NCBI RefSeq assembly: GCF_032118995.1
Contig: NC_092662.1
Coordinates: 558,001-622,000 of the forward strand
DNA: 64,000 nucleotides
Reading direction: 5' to 3'
Source: Asterias amurensis
Lineage: Eukaryota; Echinodermata; Asteroidea; Forcipulatida; Asteriidae
Both the position numbers and the translations under genes were made by a program. A model generated the notes under the pieces. That model was not told the origin of the DNA. It saw nothing but the letters and a program-made list of their open reading frames with translations, and did no database searches. Shown here in pieces: positions 13,101 through 30,498 of this stretch. The number at the start of each line of letters is the position of its first letter. The first letter of the stretch is position 1.

Positions 13101-15575
13101 AAAATGGTGATAGAACTTTATAATACTTTATAGAAGAGTTTGCGGTAACACCATGTAAAGTTTCAAATCCTATTTATAATACTTTGTTAATCTCTGTAAT
13201 GTACTTTTGCCCCCATTGGTCTGTTCTTTTCCCATCGCCTTTGATTAGAATACCGTCTGGTCAAATTTGTGTTATTGTTACTCACAGATCAAGCTCTGGG
13301 GAATTTAGAGTATAGTCTGGGGTTATTTCAAATCGATTTCGTTTCAAACTATTTTAACCTACCCGCCCCAGGTTTTATAGATCTAATGAACCATGATCAA
13401 ATTAATGTGTTAACGTCAGTACTTTTCGATGGCTTCCACATGCTTAAACAAACACATTTTAAATGGTGTTTGAAGCTTTGCATGGTGTGATAATAATAAG
13501 CTATAAGTATAAATATTAATAATAAACTTGCGGGTACAACCATGGGTAAAAAAATCTCTGTTCAAGGAGTGGAGACAAGCAAAGTATACTGTTCGAAACG
13601 TCGAGACCAAACCGGCTCTTTTCAGAGCCACCACTCCTTCAAAAGAGATTTTACCCGCAAGTTTACTATTACTATTTATATTTTTAGCTACTCTTAAACA
13701 CATTTTACTTAGGAATGAAATGACGGTATTGGCCAGAAGGGTATTATTTTTATCTACTCCTTTTTCGCTAGTGTTATGTTATGTTTTTTTTTAATAAAAA
13801 CTTAATTTCGAATTGCCTTTATTTCTGTTGATCCACCCAGACACCCATACTTTCTGGGAAGGGGGGGGGGGGGGGTCTAAGTAAACATTGACAATTCTGT
13901 TTTGAAACAATAACATCTTTCAAAAAAAATTCAAATAAAAAAACAATTATTATTCAATTCTGATTTGTTTTTGTTTTATTTTTTTGATTGAAAAACTAAT
14001 TTCTTCCGGCGAAAGCTGTGAGATAAATTTTAGCTATTGAATTCAACATCTAGCCCAATACCCCAATTGTTGTGATTTTTATTTCTTTAGTTTCGTATAA
14101 TAATGTGTCACTGTTGCACCCACCTTTGCTTCGTCATCAATCCCGACGTATAAACTAATTCAAAGTCTATGAGTTATTATTTTGGGTAATTTGATAATGC
14201 AAGGGGAAAAAGGCGTTTACATTCAGTCTCTAAACTTATGAAACGCGACATACGTATACATTCATCGCAATCAAGCAACCGTTTATCAAAGTAAATTTTC
14301 CAATTACCCGTAAAAATGGTAACACCGATGCATAGGCCAATAATTGGGTATGGGTGTATGTAGATCGTGTATGTAGATCTAAAAAAAGAAATAATCAACG
14401 GCACTAAAAAATTGGGGTGTCGTAACACAAAATAGTCACCCATTTTGTTTAATTGAATAATTTCCCCGTAACGCACAGCAAGAGTTTAAAATGCCATATA
14501 TCATGTTTTATACATGTGTAGTTCGATATCTCCGCTTGTAACGCAGACACAATGTTCTTTTCAATTTACATGCCAGTTTCAAAGGCGGTACCACCACCGC
14601 GTGGTCAGACGGTAATAGATCATCACAATTAATATTTATAAGTTTATTATGCGGTGTTTTTATGTGAAGAGAACTTGTAGTGAGAGTCCAGAACAAGTTT
14701 ACACAAGAAGACGCTTACTGGTTTGCCGTAAGCAAATAGTGAAGATAAACATGGCGTCCATTTCATTTCACGGGCTGTAAATTACAGGTCTATATCTATA
14801 CAAATCTTTATGGTGTGGCATTTAAATAAGACCATATAATGAGAAGGAAAAAAAGTAGACTATAAATTCGTTTAGCCTTGGTGATACTATAGCGTGGTCG
14901 ACACCATGGCAGCCAGCAGGAAACAAACAATAGTATTATAAATTTCAGCCATTTTGTAAAGTCACATAATCATTGAGAACTTTGCATCCATGTAACTTTA
15001 TATAATAATTCACATTTATTTAACTGAACATCCTTGTTTCAAGTTATAAAAGGGAAGCCGACATTTTCCTTAAAATGCAAGAGCTTGGAAGATCACACAT
15101 GCTTCGTACAACCCTTATGTTTTTGTGTTGTTAAAATGCCTCAAATGGTAATTTTAAGATATTTTTTTTGTCTTGGTGTTTTTCAATCTGCAATTTCTCC
15201 AATCTGCCCCACTTTATGTCATTGTTATGAGGTGATAATGATCTTTAAAAAAGTGCATGGTGTTGTATTCTAATAAAAAGTGCCAATTTTAAGGGATAAA
15301 TTTAATTTGCAAAACTTGAAGCATCTTACATGAGATGGGTGTGGGTTGTTTCTACGGGTAACGGAGCAAGGTCTAGGCTCAGATGGCTTGACAGTCTTCG
15401 GTGCGTAGTCCATTTCGTAGAGACTGGCCAACCGGTCGGTGGATACCAAACTCTTTGGCGCTTTACCCGGCTGGAACATCACCGACCCACTGCTCTCATG
15501 CTGTTCGCGAATCATCTTAGCCAGCAAAGTTGCCTCCAAAGGCGATGACTTGTCGTTGCTGCCGTTTTCAGCCAT
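7163..15575 (-). CDS. Unrecognised conserved-looking protein, about 336 residues, 6 exons
   Basis: Six exons join in phase: 15330-15575 (start MAENGSNDK), 9797-9923, 9123-9335, 8895-8959, 7744-7933 and 7163-7332 (stop TAA). Junction phases and GT-AG borders agree throughout; the weakest donor is T|GTGTGT at 9796. Readable landmarks are NNPHPSH joined to MFMNWKVPTRLIVDEPSY, a basic middle (LPSRRSHRTSTTHH), a helical block AVEKWLSTANERDREVAIEF, and a Cys-containing tail CKICDGSKLQDVMDALKK. There is no signal peptide or membrane span. A faint likeness to vertebrate C4orf17 (HP...P...V.D near the start, a WL....-K-E block later) is from memory and unproven. It is head-to-head with the cilium gene ODAD3, 622 bp apart, so a cilium or sperm role is possible but only inferred. 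A foldback MITE sits in intron 5. Confidence 0.8.
8022..8403. mobile_element. Foldback MITE, copy 1, flanked by TTAA on both sides
   Basis: The element is almost one long palindrome. It begins AGGAACACGTTGCC and ends GGCAACGTGTTCCT, with arms of about 190 bp meeting at a central palindrome (tttatgggggtcaaaattt, then ttgactcccataaa). TTAA occurs at 8018-8021 and 8404-8407, as expected of piggyBac-type target duplications. There is no coding capacity. Other copies lie at 45629-46005 (whole) and about 38300-38553 (left end missing). Confidence 0.85.
9400..9780. other. Intron, nothing recognised
   Basis: This is part of the second intron of the minus-strand gene. It is AT-rich, with no domain-like ORF, palindrome or tandem repeat that I can support. 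Confidence 0.4.
11677..11954 (+). repeat. Three tandem copies of a unit of about 91 bp
   Basis: The phrase acttcgtcaaag...cactaattacattgcc...catacaaca...ttgtgtccatatttc...aaaag occurs three times in a row, starting near 11677, 11769 and 11861. The copies are clearly diverged. They lie in the large first intron of the minus-strand gene. Confidence 0.75.
12534..12554 (-). CDS. Possible alternative first exon (MAVTADA) of the 7163-15575 gene
   Basis: ATG at 12554 opens seven codons that end at a GTAGGT donor (12533) in phase 0. That is the same phase as the main first exon, so it can join the acceptor before 9923 to give MAVTADA-MFMNWKVPTR. It would make a shorter isoform lacking the 82 N-terminal residues. 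It is short and could be chance, but start codon, donor and phase all fit. Confidence 0.35.
13490..13690. repeat. Fold-back repeat with the cgaaacgtcgagacc core
   Basis: Left arm aaacttgcgggta...aaaatctctg...ggagtgg is mirrored by ccactcc...agagattttacccgcaagttt. The core cgaaacgtcgagaccaaacc recurs, sometimes inverted, near 25460 and 55885 in this window. It is probably a non-autonomous DNA element. Confidence 0.6.
13940..15260. other. Intron, AT-rich, no gene seen
   Basis: This is the 5' part of the first intron of the minus-strand gene. It contains poly-T/A tracts and short ORFs without recognisable domains. I see no RNA gene. Confidence 0.4.
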
Positions 15576-16197
15576 TTTTTCAAGGTTTTTTATTACCTTT
15601 GAGACTAAAAAATAAGGTTGTTTTTGCAGCTGACAAGTTCTTTGCGCAACCCTTTCCTCAAGCTCTCGCAAAGTTAACTTTTGTTGGCAAGTTCGGCACC
15701 GCGTAACAATTGCATCTAATTTGCATAAAATAATATCAATACCGCCCTCTCGTGACGCCTATAATTAGGTCTTTGTTGTGTACTCGTTTTCAAAGTGATT
15801 GAACTCGGCAATCATTCGTGCGTACAAAGGTGAACCTGTGAACGAGGTTGTGTTGTGCCTTTTATTTCCCCAAAATAGCAACAAATAGTAAAAATGTTTG
15901 ACCAAATATTTAAGATTTGGCAGATATATGGAAAAAGGATTCTTTAGTAAAGGTTATTTGAAGGAAATACTTCATTACGTTACTTTAATAACAAATTATA
16001 ACGAGTCCGACAACTTGAAATGTATAGCAGTTGCTATGGCTCGATGTAGACGTAAACAAACAGTCTATGACAAGTTATGATTGTGCGCACAAGGTTGTAC
16101 ACTAGCGATAGCGAAACATTTCGGCCGTTAAGGTGGAGTCGTGAAGGCAGAGAATTCCATCCAAAAATTGGATTCTGAGGAATCTTCAACAGTCAAA
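15576..16197. promoter_or_regulatory. Head-to-head promoter region of the 7163-15575 gene and ODAD3
   Basis: These 622 bp separate two divergent start codons. GTTGCTATGGC at 16030-16040 matches the first half-site of an RFX X-box, a motif common upstream of cilium genes. The second half does not fit well, so RFX control is only a suggestion. No TATA box is evident. Confidence 0.4.
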
Positions 16198-19100
16198 ATG
16201 CCAGTTACTGGCAAAAGTCAGAGCAATGCTCCAATAACGGACCAGATTTCCGAGCTACAACGTAAAATAGCTCTGATAGGTGAGTAGGAATTCGTTGGGT
16301 TGACGTTCTGTTGTTTGTGTGTGACTGTGATGAACATGAAAACTTGATTGATTGGGAGTTTTGACACTCGAGAGGTGTGTGGGGTAAATTCTCATCAACT
16401 CAAAAGATTGACCAAGTCTTTTTTGTAACTAAGCCTTAAAAACAAACGATTCTAAACTATGTCATTATTTGTTTTGTAAGGGAAAGGTCACCAATTTTTC
16501 ATTGTTATGAAATAGTATTAATAAAGTAGGACTGTAGGATCAAAATTCTAACTAACTCGGCCAAAAATCAACTAGAAAATGGGGTATGAGATTGTTCCTT
16601 TTTTAAAGTTTTTGTAAAAATCAAAATAGTGGTGGCGGGATACGAAAAGTCAGTATTGATAACAATTACTTTAATCGTTTCCTTCTCTGCAAGCTGGCTC
16701 AGTCACTGTCCAGCTGTCCGTCAGTGGCTGCTTCCATGCCCCTTTTTGCTTTAAAAAAATTACTTTTTTAGTAAAATTCAAGTCCACTGCTTCCAACATA
16801 CTGGCTTTGATGTCATCAAATAACAACATTCTCACCATCACCTGTCACAACCATTTATCATATGGACAAATAAAGTTAAGTTCGCACAATCAAATATAGC
16901 TAGCTGTTAATAAATGTTATTAAGGTGATCCTTCATTGAGAAAAGGTTTGCATTTGGCCAAAGTTAAAAGTTTAAAATACATTAAAATAATCATTAGAAC
17001 AAAATTGGTAGTCAATTAAATTTGTTAACCGAGCTTTGGGTCTCAATAGGGTCAGTTGGTGATTCAGTGTAGATTAGTGTGAATAAGAATTAAATATTTG
17101 GCTAAAATTTAAAATCATTTGTCTTACAAGTTTGGATTAAAAAAATAACATTGTTCATTGCTAAAATTATTTGTTTTCTTTGCGGTAAACAGATGGCGAT
17201 CGTAAAGCTTATTATGAGAGCTCACAGTGGACCATCAAACAGAATCGAGATGCCATCAGCAAACTCCGTAAGGAGACCAAGATGCTTCATCGGGATCTTG
17301 CCGATAGCAAGGCCGGAGATGAAAAAGTCATCAACACTGCCTTCAAGGACCGCAATGTGGAAAGGGCCTCACTAAGGGGCAAATCTGGAAAGGTAATTTT
17401 AGTGTGACACACCACAAAATGATTAAATACTTTATTCAAATCATTGTTACCGAAGTGAGGCTGGGAAGACAAAATATTCTTTATCCCCGATGCACCTTGC
17501 ACATCTATTAAACATTTTATACTTGTGTTCTCTAAAACAGGAAGCTATATTACACATGGACCAGAAGGTATGTGAGTCCAAGAAACGTTTGAATGCTGAG
17601 AACGCTCAGACCATTAAGATGGAGAAGAAGCTGGCAGAACTTGAGACGCAGTTGTCTCAGATGAGGAAAGATGCTTCAGATGCAGATGCTATGGACACGG
17701 GAACCTCCAATGAGGCTATGGTAAGCCAAATATCATTTAAACAAATTTGTTTTACAAAAATAACCTGTAAAAATTTAATTTATAAAGAACAATCCCTAAT
17801 AGTATTAACATGCAAGTGCGCTACCAACTGACCCTCTACCCCTAATGCAAATAATAAGGCATTCTTGGAACCATTTGGCTCTGTGAGATTGAACACCACA
17901 GAGAATGAGGTTGTTGAGTGCAATGACATTACGCAGTTCTTGGGAGGTAACCATTTTCTACTAATCAAGACTTTTTTTTTGTATTTGCTTAAATTTGATT
18001 TTCCATAGTAACAGAAGAGTATTTGATTTGTCTTCTGCAGACCTTGCGTTCTTTAGAAAACCGTCTGGACAAAGCTCTCTTGAAACTCCACGAGGCCGAG
18101 CACATCAACGGTACGTACCTCGCTATCAGGGAGCAGATGATCAAAGACAGTTTGACCTTTGGTAATGACTTGGACTCACTGGAGACCGAAATCGATAAAC
18201 AGAAGTCGGAGTTGAAAGATCTGCAGGCCATGAACCGGGATGCTCAGATCTCAAGAGATGCTGCCAAGGTTAGTTAAAAACCAAAGTGTGCCAAGGATCT
18301 CAAAGTTCATGAAGTAAAGAGAGAAAAAATAAGGTTTTTTTACCCAAGGGTCTTACTTTCTCTGGAAAGTTGATAATTGAATGTCATTTCAAACATACTT
18401 GTGGGAGTTAACATTGTAATAAGCGACACCAAGGGTGCGTTTTGGTGGTCGTAACCAATAACTGTTTCAGTGACCGAAACGGTTATTAATGGTTACAGCC
18501 CTCAAAACGCACCCCGAGCACTGACCCCGAGTGATAATTGGTTGGGATCCACTAATTACTTCATATATGTTCTTATAACGTTTGTTGACTGATGTTCTTA
18601 AATGTAATCTGCTCTATTTCTTGTTTTTTTTGTCCAGGCTGAACTGTCAAAGCATGAGGAGACGGTTTATCGTGAGAGGAGAGAGCGAGAAGAAGCTCTG
18701 GCTGATCTTAGGAAACAAGCCGAGGAAAAGAAAGCACATGCCGAAAGGGTAGAGAGAAGAGTAAGTTGATTTCTTAGTATTTCTCATCATCGCCATCAGG
18801 CCATAGTTTATCTAAGTGTTTAGACAAAGCTTTTCCTTGAGAATTTATCCTCAACAAAATCCTGGGTTTTCCAAAGACTCTTCTCAAGAGACGCCCCACT
18901 GGCTCAGAGCTTGGCTGTGACCTTAAAGAACCAAGACCTCCCAATATTGGTGATTTTAGCAAACTTGTTAATCCTTTTAAGCTTTTATACTGTTTGCTGT
19001 TTTTAAATTCTTTTGATAAGTCTACTAAACATTGTAAAACAAGGGATGAACAATAGAACTATTCTGACAGGATCAACAGCACTTCACCGTTGTCTGTGTG

Positions 19101-22100
19101 GTCAACAATACTCCTCACAATGACAACCAACTTAATGGAGCCTGAATATTGGGAGCTTTAGATAACCCCTCCTCATCTCCCCTTCTACCGCTGCCCCCAT
19201 TCTAACTCTTCCATTAATATTCATAATCCTTTGTTCATCAGCTCCACCGAGCATCCATCCAGCATGACGAGTTGACTGTAGAGCAGAAGCAGCTCATTAG
19301 TGGAGAGGAACAAGAGAAGAAAATCGGTTCCTTTGAAGAGGCCTTCCACTCCATCAAGGATGCGACGGGAGTCAGTGACCTCCAGGTAAGTAACTCAAAT
19401 TCAACCACCTGAGCCCAAATCCATGAAGACAATTTTGTTAAGCAGATATCTTGGCTAAGCAAGAAATGACCAGGGTACGGTTAAGAGTATACCGCTAATC
19501 TTATATACTAGCCTCTAGTGACAACTTGTACTTACACATACTCTGACTGAACATGACCTAAAGAGTTCTAACTAAATCTCCTTTGAGTCTCAATCGTTAT
19601 GAACCATTAACAGGTAGCAGTTGAAGCAATGGTATCGTAACTGTATGGTATATTCTTGCTGTTAACCTATTTTTGCTAAACAAAGTGATTGTTTTGTTTC
19701 AATAACCCTTTTTCCTAGCGAAGGCCGTAGAGCCAACTCATGATCTCTTTTCATAGCCACTTCTACTTCCAAATTGTTAAAAATGATGAATCGATCAACC
19801 TATTTGCCCCCTCCCACATAACAGGAAGTAGTGATGAGGTTTGAATCTCAAGAAGAAACAACTAAACACCTTGAAGATCTAAAGGAGAGCGGTGAGAAAC
19901 AGGTCAACCGTCTCAAGGAGGACAAATCCAAGTTGCAGAAGGAGTTTGAAGAGATGAAATACTCTGGGGAGGCAAGGCTGTCCAGGTACGTCTTTGAGAC
20001 TCTTGACTTTGCAGGCTTTGAACTTCTCTCTTGAAGGGGCACAGTAATTTTGCTTTGGTTAGGGCACCTCTATGAGGAAAAATTTCATTTGTATTGTAAC
20101 TTTCACAAAGGGCACCACAGCAAAAGCACAGGGCGCCATGGTATTTGCTGAGGGTGCTGTGGTTTACTATGAGCCCTGACTTTGAGAATGTCACTCAAAT
20201 TGTATGTATTCTGAAAGCGCCATTATCGTACATGACAATCTTGTTTATGTGCTCAACATTTTTTAGATCAACCCTAATCATACATGTTATCAACAGAGGG
20301 CATTATCACCCGAGAAATACTCTTGACTTGGCAAGATTTTGGTCTGGTTAGAAAAACTACTTTGTTTATTTGTTATACAGAGTTTTAAAAACCTCAACAA
20401 GCCGGGCATTTTATGTTCAAAACACAAACAAAAAGCAGGCACTGAACGGGTTAATAATGACAAATTCCATGACAGTTGCATTTGAAATTTGAATCAAGTG
20501 AATTAGTTGCACAAACAAAAAGTATGTAAGCTTTGGAATCAGAACCGTTATTATTAACGGTTCTGGAATTGCCAATATCTTAAATTTATCTTCTCTGTTA
20601 TTTTTTAGCGGGCAGAGGATGTTGGAAGATTTCCAAACTCATCTGAAGAAGGAGGAGGAGAGACGGGGAGACTCCCAAGACAAACTGGACCGGTCTAGTA
20701 AGATCTTAGTCAACGTCAAATCTGGCGTGGAACACTTGGCTGACAAACTACAACATCTTAAAGCTGTAAGTTCTGAAGTTACAGACCTAATTTCTCAACA
20801 CAGTGCTGTGGTTTTTGGTTTATCTATCACATAGTTAAGCAATTAGATGAAGAGGCTAACATTGACTCAATAATAACAACAAAAATAACATTAATTTTGG
20901 TTTTTACCCAAAATTAATATTCTTTATCCCCGATGCAAATTTAACATCTATTATAAACAAAAATAACAACTAGTTCTTATAGCGCATTTTATAATAATGT
21001 GCTTTACATTACTGCCATGGTCATTGGCCCAATTACATCCCTTTAATCTTTATCAGCTCCCTGAGGAGTTTACATCCTGGGCTGCTGTGACACTTCATAA
21101 GTGACATTTCATACACAATATCGACCGCTACCCTCGCAGGTACCCATTTATACCACTGGGTGAAGAGAAGCAATCACAGTAATACATCTTGCTAAAGGAC
21201 ACAAGTGTCATGGCTGGAAATGGAACCCACACTCAGATTACTTGAAATCGAACCCACACTCAGATTACTTGACCACAAGATCTTGAATTTGATTTTTCAA
21301 ACCACTCAACCACGATACCCTTATGACCTTTGACATAACCTCAACTTTATTTTTACAGACCAAAGGTCATGTTCCGCAGGCACAGTTGTCCCCGACATCA
21401 GACGAATACGTCCTAGATCTGTTATCGACCTGTGAGGAGAAACTCTTGAAGCTCATGGAGGACCTGGACGGCCATGACGTTGATGATACGCTGCAACAGA
21501 TGGAAGAAGAAGAAGTAAGTTTAGCTTTATTTTGTGAGGAAATGACGAAGAAAAAAATACTATTGGCAAACTTGATAAATCTGCTAGGTACAGCCAAATG
21601 CCTGCTCCAAATGAAGACTGTTTTCGGACAAAACTTTATGAAAAATATTGTCTTTATTCGATGTTGTTTTCAAATTTTTGATACATGCACGAATTACCCC
21701 CTGTTGCTTATCATTTGGCCGGGCATACCAAACTTACCCATGGGTGGTACATTTGGTTCTGGATATTGGGCAGGGGAGGGGGGGGGGTACACCCTCTATT
21801 GTTTCTTCGTTGTGTGCTTGGACTCAAGGGTTTCTCTAGTTGATTATTGGGGAGGTGGGTTCCTCTGTACAAGAGAAAAATAGTGTTTTGAACTAGGGGA
21901 ACATTGAGGAGGGGTGTAGGGGTATACCCTCTGCAACCATATCAGGCATTGTTTATTGTGACTTGGAAGGGAGTGGAGGATTGTGGTCACCTAGGGTCAA
22001 ATTGGCCTAGAGTCGAAACCATCATTTGACGTTAAATCCTTATTTTCTTTTTCAGTTTCATGTTGGAATTGAGGGCCAGATGCCACAACATAATACACGC

Positions 22101-22977
22101 ATCAAGCTGACTTCTGTCTCTAGAGACTTGGCATATGATGGTACGTATTCCTTGCTCCTGGCTTTTCTTAATATTTTCCCGTAGTAACTTACAAGGCTGA
22201 CTTTAATTTTTTAACTGCATATTATGCTAACTTGAGGGCTAGATAGCTCAGTTGGTAGATAATAAACTTTACCTCGGCCCAATTTCATAAAGCCTGCCGT
22301 CAATTTTACAAAACTCTTTATAACTTAAGACTAATCTTAGGACTTAGGAGGAGTCCCAACCCTGCACTGTAGCATGCAGACCTTAAGATTAATCCTAAGT
22401 TAGGACGAGTTACTCTTCCTAACCAGAGATAAGACGAGTCCTAACTCTTTGTGAAATCGACCCCTGTAAATGTAAAAACTTGCTCAGCACAGCAAAATCA
22501 TGCTTAAACGAAACTGGTTACCAGCCAAAATACCATGAAGTTTAAGTTGTTGCAACTGGTGCACCAACCATCATTTGCCTAGCAAAGAAATTTCTGCTTG
22601 ACGACAGCATTATGAAATCTGGGGTGGGTTTCTCAACGAGTTAAGACTACTCTTATCTTGAGTTAGGTCAAGTTACTCGTCCTAAACTTAGGACAAGCCT
22701 GAAGATTTTAATAACCTCTAAAACATCCTAGGTTGATCTTTGTGAAATTGACCCCAGACCCTGTATAAACCCCCATTTGCTCCTGACCCCTCCAACCTTT
22801 GGAGTTGTTGTCCTTGATGTTGTATTTATTTGTTTTTTTCCTCTTGTAGATGATGACGAGAGTGGAGATGATGAGGACATAATCACAAGAGGTCAACTCA
22901 AGAAACAAGCGCTGACCCTCGTCGAGTCCAAGAATAAAAAGCATAAGGTCCGCGCCCGCAAGAAGAAGGGAAAGTAA
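16198..22977 (+). CDS. ODAD3: Outer dynein arm docking complex subunit 3 (CCDC151)
   Basis: Eleven exons join in phase: 16198-16279, 17193-17392, 17541-17720, 18041-18268, 18638-18760, 19242-19385, 19825-19985, 20609-20765, 21359-21514, 22056-22140 and 22850-22977 (stop TAA). They give 547 residues; human ODAD3 has about 595. The diagnostic block near residues 28-50 is GDRKAYYESSQWTIKQNRDA, followed by KETKMLHRDLADSKAGDEKV. Later landmarks are LENRLDKALLKLHEAEHING, GVEHLADKLQHLKA and IEGQMPQHNTRIKL. Almost the whole protein is coiled coil. The C-terminus is acidic (DDDESGDDED), then strongly basic (KNKKHKVRARKKKGK). ODAD3 is part of the complex that fixes outer dynein arms to doublet microtubules of motile cilia. 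Introns hold palindromes and SINE-like repeats. No truncation is seen. Confidence 0.96.
18428..18525. repeat. Hairpin-forming repeat in an ODAD3 intron
   Basis: ggtgcgttttggtggtcgtaacca...aactgtttc is mirrored by gaaacggttattaatggtta...ccctcaaaacgcacc. It is a short palindromic element of MITE type. Confidence 0.6.
20968..21290. repeat. Dispersed repeat of SINE type, related to 585-790
   Basis: The phrases tagcgca...gcgctttacatta..tgcc.tggtcattgg.. and catcccT.TAATCTTT..catctccct.gg.gagt are shared with 585-790. The downstream part (ttgctaaaggacacaagtgtcatg...ccacactcagatta) resembles the segment at 41160-41270. It is probably a tRNA-derived SINE family; boundaries are approximate. Confidence 0.55.
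22232..22770. repeat. Repeat cluster: tRNA-like SINE head and two MITE types in the last ODAD3 intron
   Basis: At 22235-22257 ctagatagctcagttggta has the A-box look of a tRNA-derived SINE head. It is followed by a palindromic element with phrases like cctaagttaggacgagttactc (about 22276-22470), and a second copy of the latter at about 22622-22758. Both end in gtgaaat-gacccc. None overlaps an exon. Confidence 0.55.
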
Positions 22978-23111
22978 ACACTGACGTCTGCGCTGAAAGG
23001 AGCGTCAAAAGAGGGAGCCCTTTCCGCTACTTTGACAGAGCAGGATAGACGTGCTGTCAAAATCCTCATTTGAAAACCGTCCATAACTGTGAACTATTCC
23101 GTCGTTTGACT

Positions 23112-23285
23112 TGGGCCCAATTTCATAGAGCTGCTAATAAGCACAAAAAGTAGCTAAGCACAACAAAATAAGCTTACCAAAAGAAGGTTACCAGTCAAAA
23201 TGGTATTTCTCATGTACAATCTGTGACTGGTATCCTGCTTTGCTTAGCAGAAAGTTTGTTAAAGCAATTTTGAAATTGAGCCCTG
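23112..23285. mobile_element. MITE, gggcccaatttcata type, copy 1
   Basis: Ends are inverted: gggcccaatttcatagagct on the left and a matching ttttgaaattgagccc on the right. The inner arms aagcttaccaaaagaaggtt and ggtatcctgctttgcttagc echo each other. Similar copies occur at 23424-23607, about 48034-48180, 38592-38700 and 54448-54530. It lies in the ODAD3 3' UTR region. Confidence 0.6.
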
Positions 23286-23423
23286 AACATCTACAAAGTA
23301 GAAATAAATGTTTTGTTTTCCAGGGGAGACTGAAGGGAGGGGCGATTTTGTTTCTGAGAATCTTTCTAGACTCACTTACCTTGAAGTGTCCAATTTCAAA
23401 GGGCAGGGCCAAATAACTGATAC

Positions 23424-23607
23424 CAGGCCCAATCTCGTTGAGCCGCTTATGCCGAAAATACTGCTATAAAAGCAATAATGAGCAGGATACCAGGCATAAA
23501 ATGTATGTGTGACGTGGTACTTTGGCTGGTAAACTTTCTTCTGGTTAGCATATTTTTGTTTTGCTTATTTTCTGATTAAGCAGTTCTATGACGTCCGGCC
23601 TTGGGAC
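23424..23607. mobile_element. MITE, gggcccaatttcata type, copy 2
   Basis: This second, more diverged copy lies 140 bp after the first. It begins ggcccaatctcgttgagccg and ends with aagcagttctatgacg...ggcctt. It sits just before the AATAAA at 23610. Confidence 0.5.
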
Positions 23608-23609
23608 AG

Positions 23610-23615
23610 AATAAA
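23610..23615 (+). terminator. Candidate ODAD3 polyadenylation signal
   Basis: AATAAA lies 633 bp after the ODAD3 stop. Another AATAAA lies at about 23704. Which one is used cannot be told from sequence. Confidence 0.4.
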
Positions 23616-23719
23616 GTGGGTGACTACATCTTCATCATTTCGTTTGTTTCTACTTTGTTTATCATACTATGTAAGTCAAGTGATAGGTATGTGTAAATGT
23701 AAATAATAAAGTACGCTTT

Positions 23720-25300
23720 TGGAAACTAATTTTGAATTGAACAATTTCTAAGGACATTGAATTGTACATACAATAGTTATCATCAATACTGTGCAAAATG
23801 TCAATTCTTCCGGCAGTAACTAGAAGTTGTTTTTAAGTTTACTACATTTTTGCTACAGCATTAATTGAAAAATGGCTGTCTGTTCACACTTATAATTCCG
23901 TCCTTTCTTTTGTATAAATCCATACATGTACTTTTGCCTGGTTCATTTTACTTGGAAGTGAATTACAAGGCGAGTTTTGTTTCCCAAACCGTCGCTAGGT
24001 AGGGGGTATTTCCCTTTACTTTGTTTTGTGACTTTATGAACTGGGGTTTAATGTAATAAAGTAAAATAAAGTATGACTGTGATATTTAAACAAACAAATA
24101 ATTTGTCATTGTTTTGTTGTCATTTTTTTTTTTCTTCAATATAAGGGTCGCAAGCCCAAATGAAAAAATATTGGTCTTTGATAATTACCAAAGGTGTCCG
24201 GTGCCTTTAAGTGATGAAGTGCCACCATTTATGGCTAGGGTTATACATTAGCCGTTTAATGTTGATGATTACCATGGTGACGATCTTGAATGATATTATC
24301 TCATTCAATTAATAACCTTGATAAAGGGAGGGATTGGGGGAGACTGGCCGGTTGTTATGAATACGGAGTAGTGATTGTCATCCACTTTAAATATCCAGAT
24401 AAAACAAAGACAATTTACCTCGAGCTCGATTACAATTAACCTTTTCCAGTAGGCCTACTCGCGCAGTCCGGGGTCCAATTTCGTAAAATTCTTTATATAA
24501 ATGTTTTTATTTTGATTTTTTTAATGAATAAAGCACATTTCATACTAAATGAATAATTCATTAAAACTCGATTCGCAGGAGTGGGCTCCTCTTCCAGTTC
24601 AAGCCATGAAGGCCTTGGCAACAGGCTTTATCAATGCCTCACTACATTGTTTCCACAAGATAGTTTCGTCATTGTGTGTTTCCCCCTCGAGACATAGCCG
24701 GTCTTTTGTGCATGCATCCATAAACGTTCACCAATATATGCTTAATATCGTGGTTAATGGTGCGTGTAACTGCACGTTCGTAATTATTTCATATTTCAAC
24801 CATCTCAAAATGTTGCTGTTTACTATATTTTTTGTTTTGTGCGCTTAGCATCTCTACCTTCGGCATAAGTCTGCCGTGTGCGATTCGTCTGGGGCTATTA
24901 TTAGATTGTGTGTTCCATTTCTCTGCTTATTACCACCAGTCTCTCCTCACGAAGTATGTTACCATGGTTACCTGGGCATTGTTTTGAGGCTATTTAACTC
25001 AGTAAACTTTTGTCACCCTGGTTCCAAGACTTAACAAGCCTCGCTACCATGTGCATGACAGCGCCTGGTAGCTTTGCGTAAGTCTATTATTGGCTCGATT
25101 TGCAACTTAAATGAAATCATTCAAGAAGAGTATATGAGATAGTGACGTCTTGGCCCACCCGTAGCCGATGACATTTAATACTCTGTGAGGTGCGTCTTTT
25201 CGGCCCCCCCCCCCCTTATGTTTGTTGGTGTGTTGTGCGCATGTGATGTTTATTTCTGCATCTGTACGATCCATGTCAACCTCGACATTTGGCGACAAGA
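23720..25300. other. Intergenic region between ODAD3 and lectin gene 1
   Basis: AT-rich sequence. A fragment at about 24165-24211 (tctttgataattaccaaaggt...ggtgcctttaa) is the end of the TTAA-MITE family described below. I see no coding exon. Confidence 0.4.
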
Positions 25301-25307
25301 CTCGGTC

Positions 25308-25313
25308 TATATA
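25308..25313 (+). promoter_or_regulatory. TATA box of lectin gene 1
   Basis: tatata lies 47 bp upstream of the start codon at 25355. A start of transcription near 25340 would leave a short 5' UTR, as expected for a small secreted-protein gene. Confidence 0.5.
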
Positions 25314-25354
25314 GGTGGTGCTCTACTTTGGTTTGAGCGTCCCCCATCTACAGG

Positions 25355-30498
<5,144 letters not shown>

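Noticed and set aside
17861-17945. Possible extra ODAD3 exon between exons 3 and 4
   Set aside because: Exons 3 and 4 join directly in phase and match the family order (NEAM then TLRSLENRL); the stretch adds nothing family-like.
22235-22260. tRNA gene (tagctcagttggtaga)
   Set aside because: Only a 5' half is present and no cloverleaf closes; it is a SINE head.
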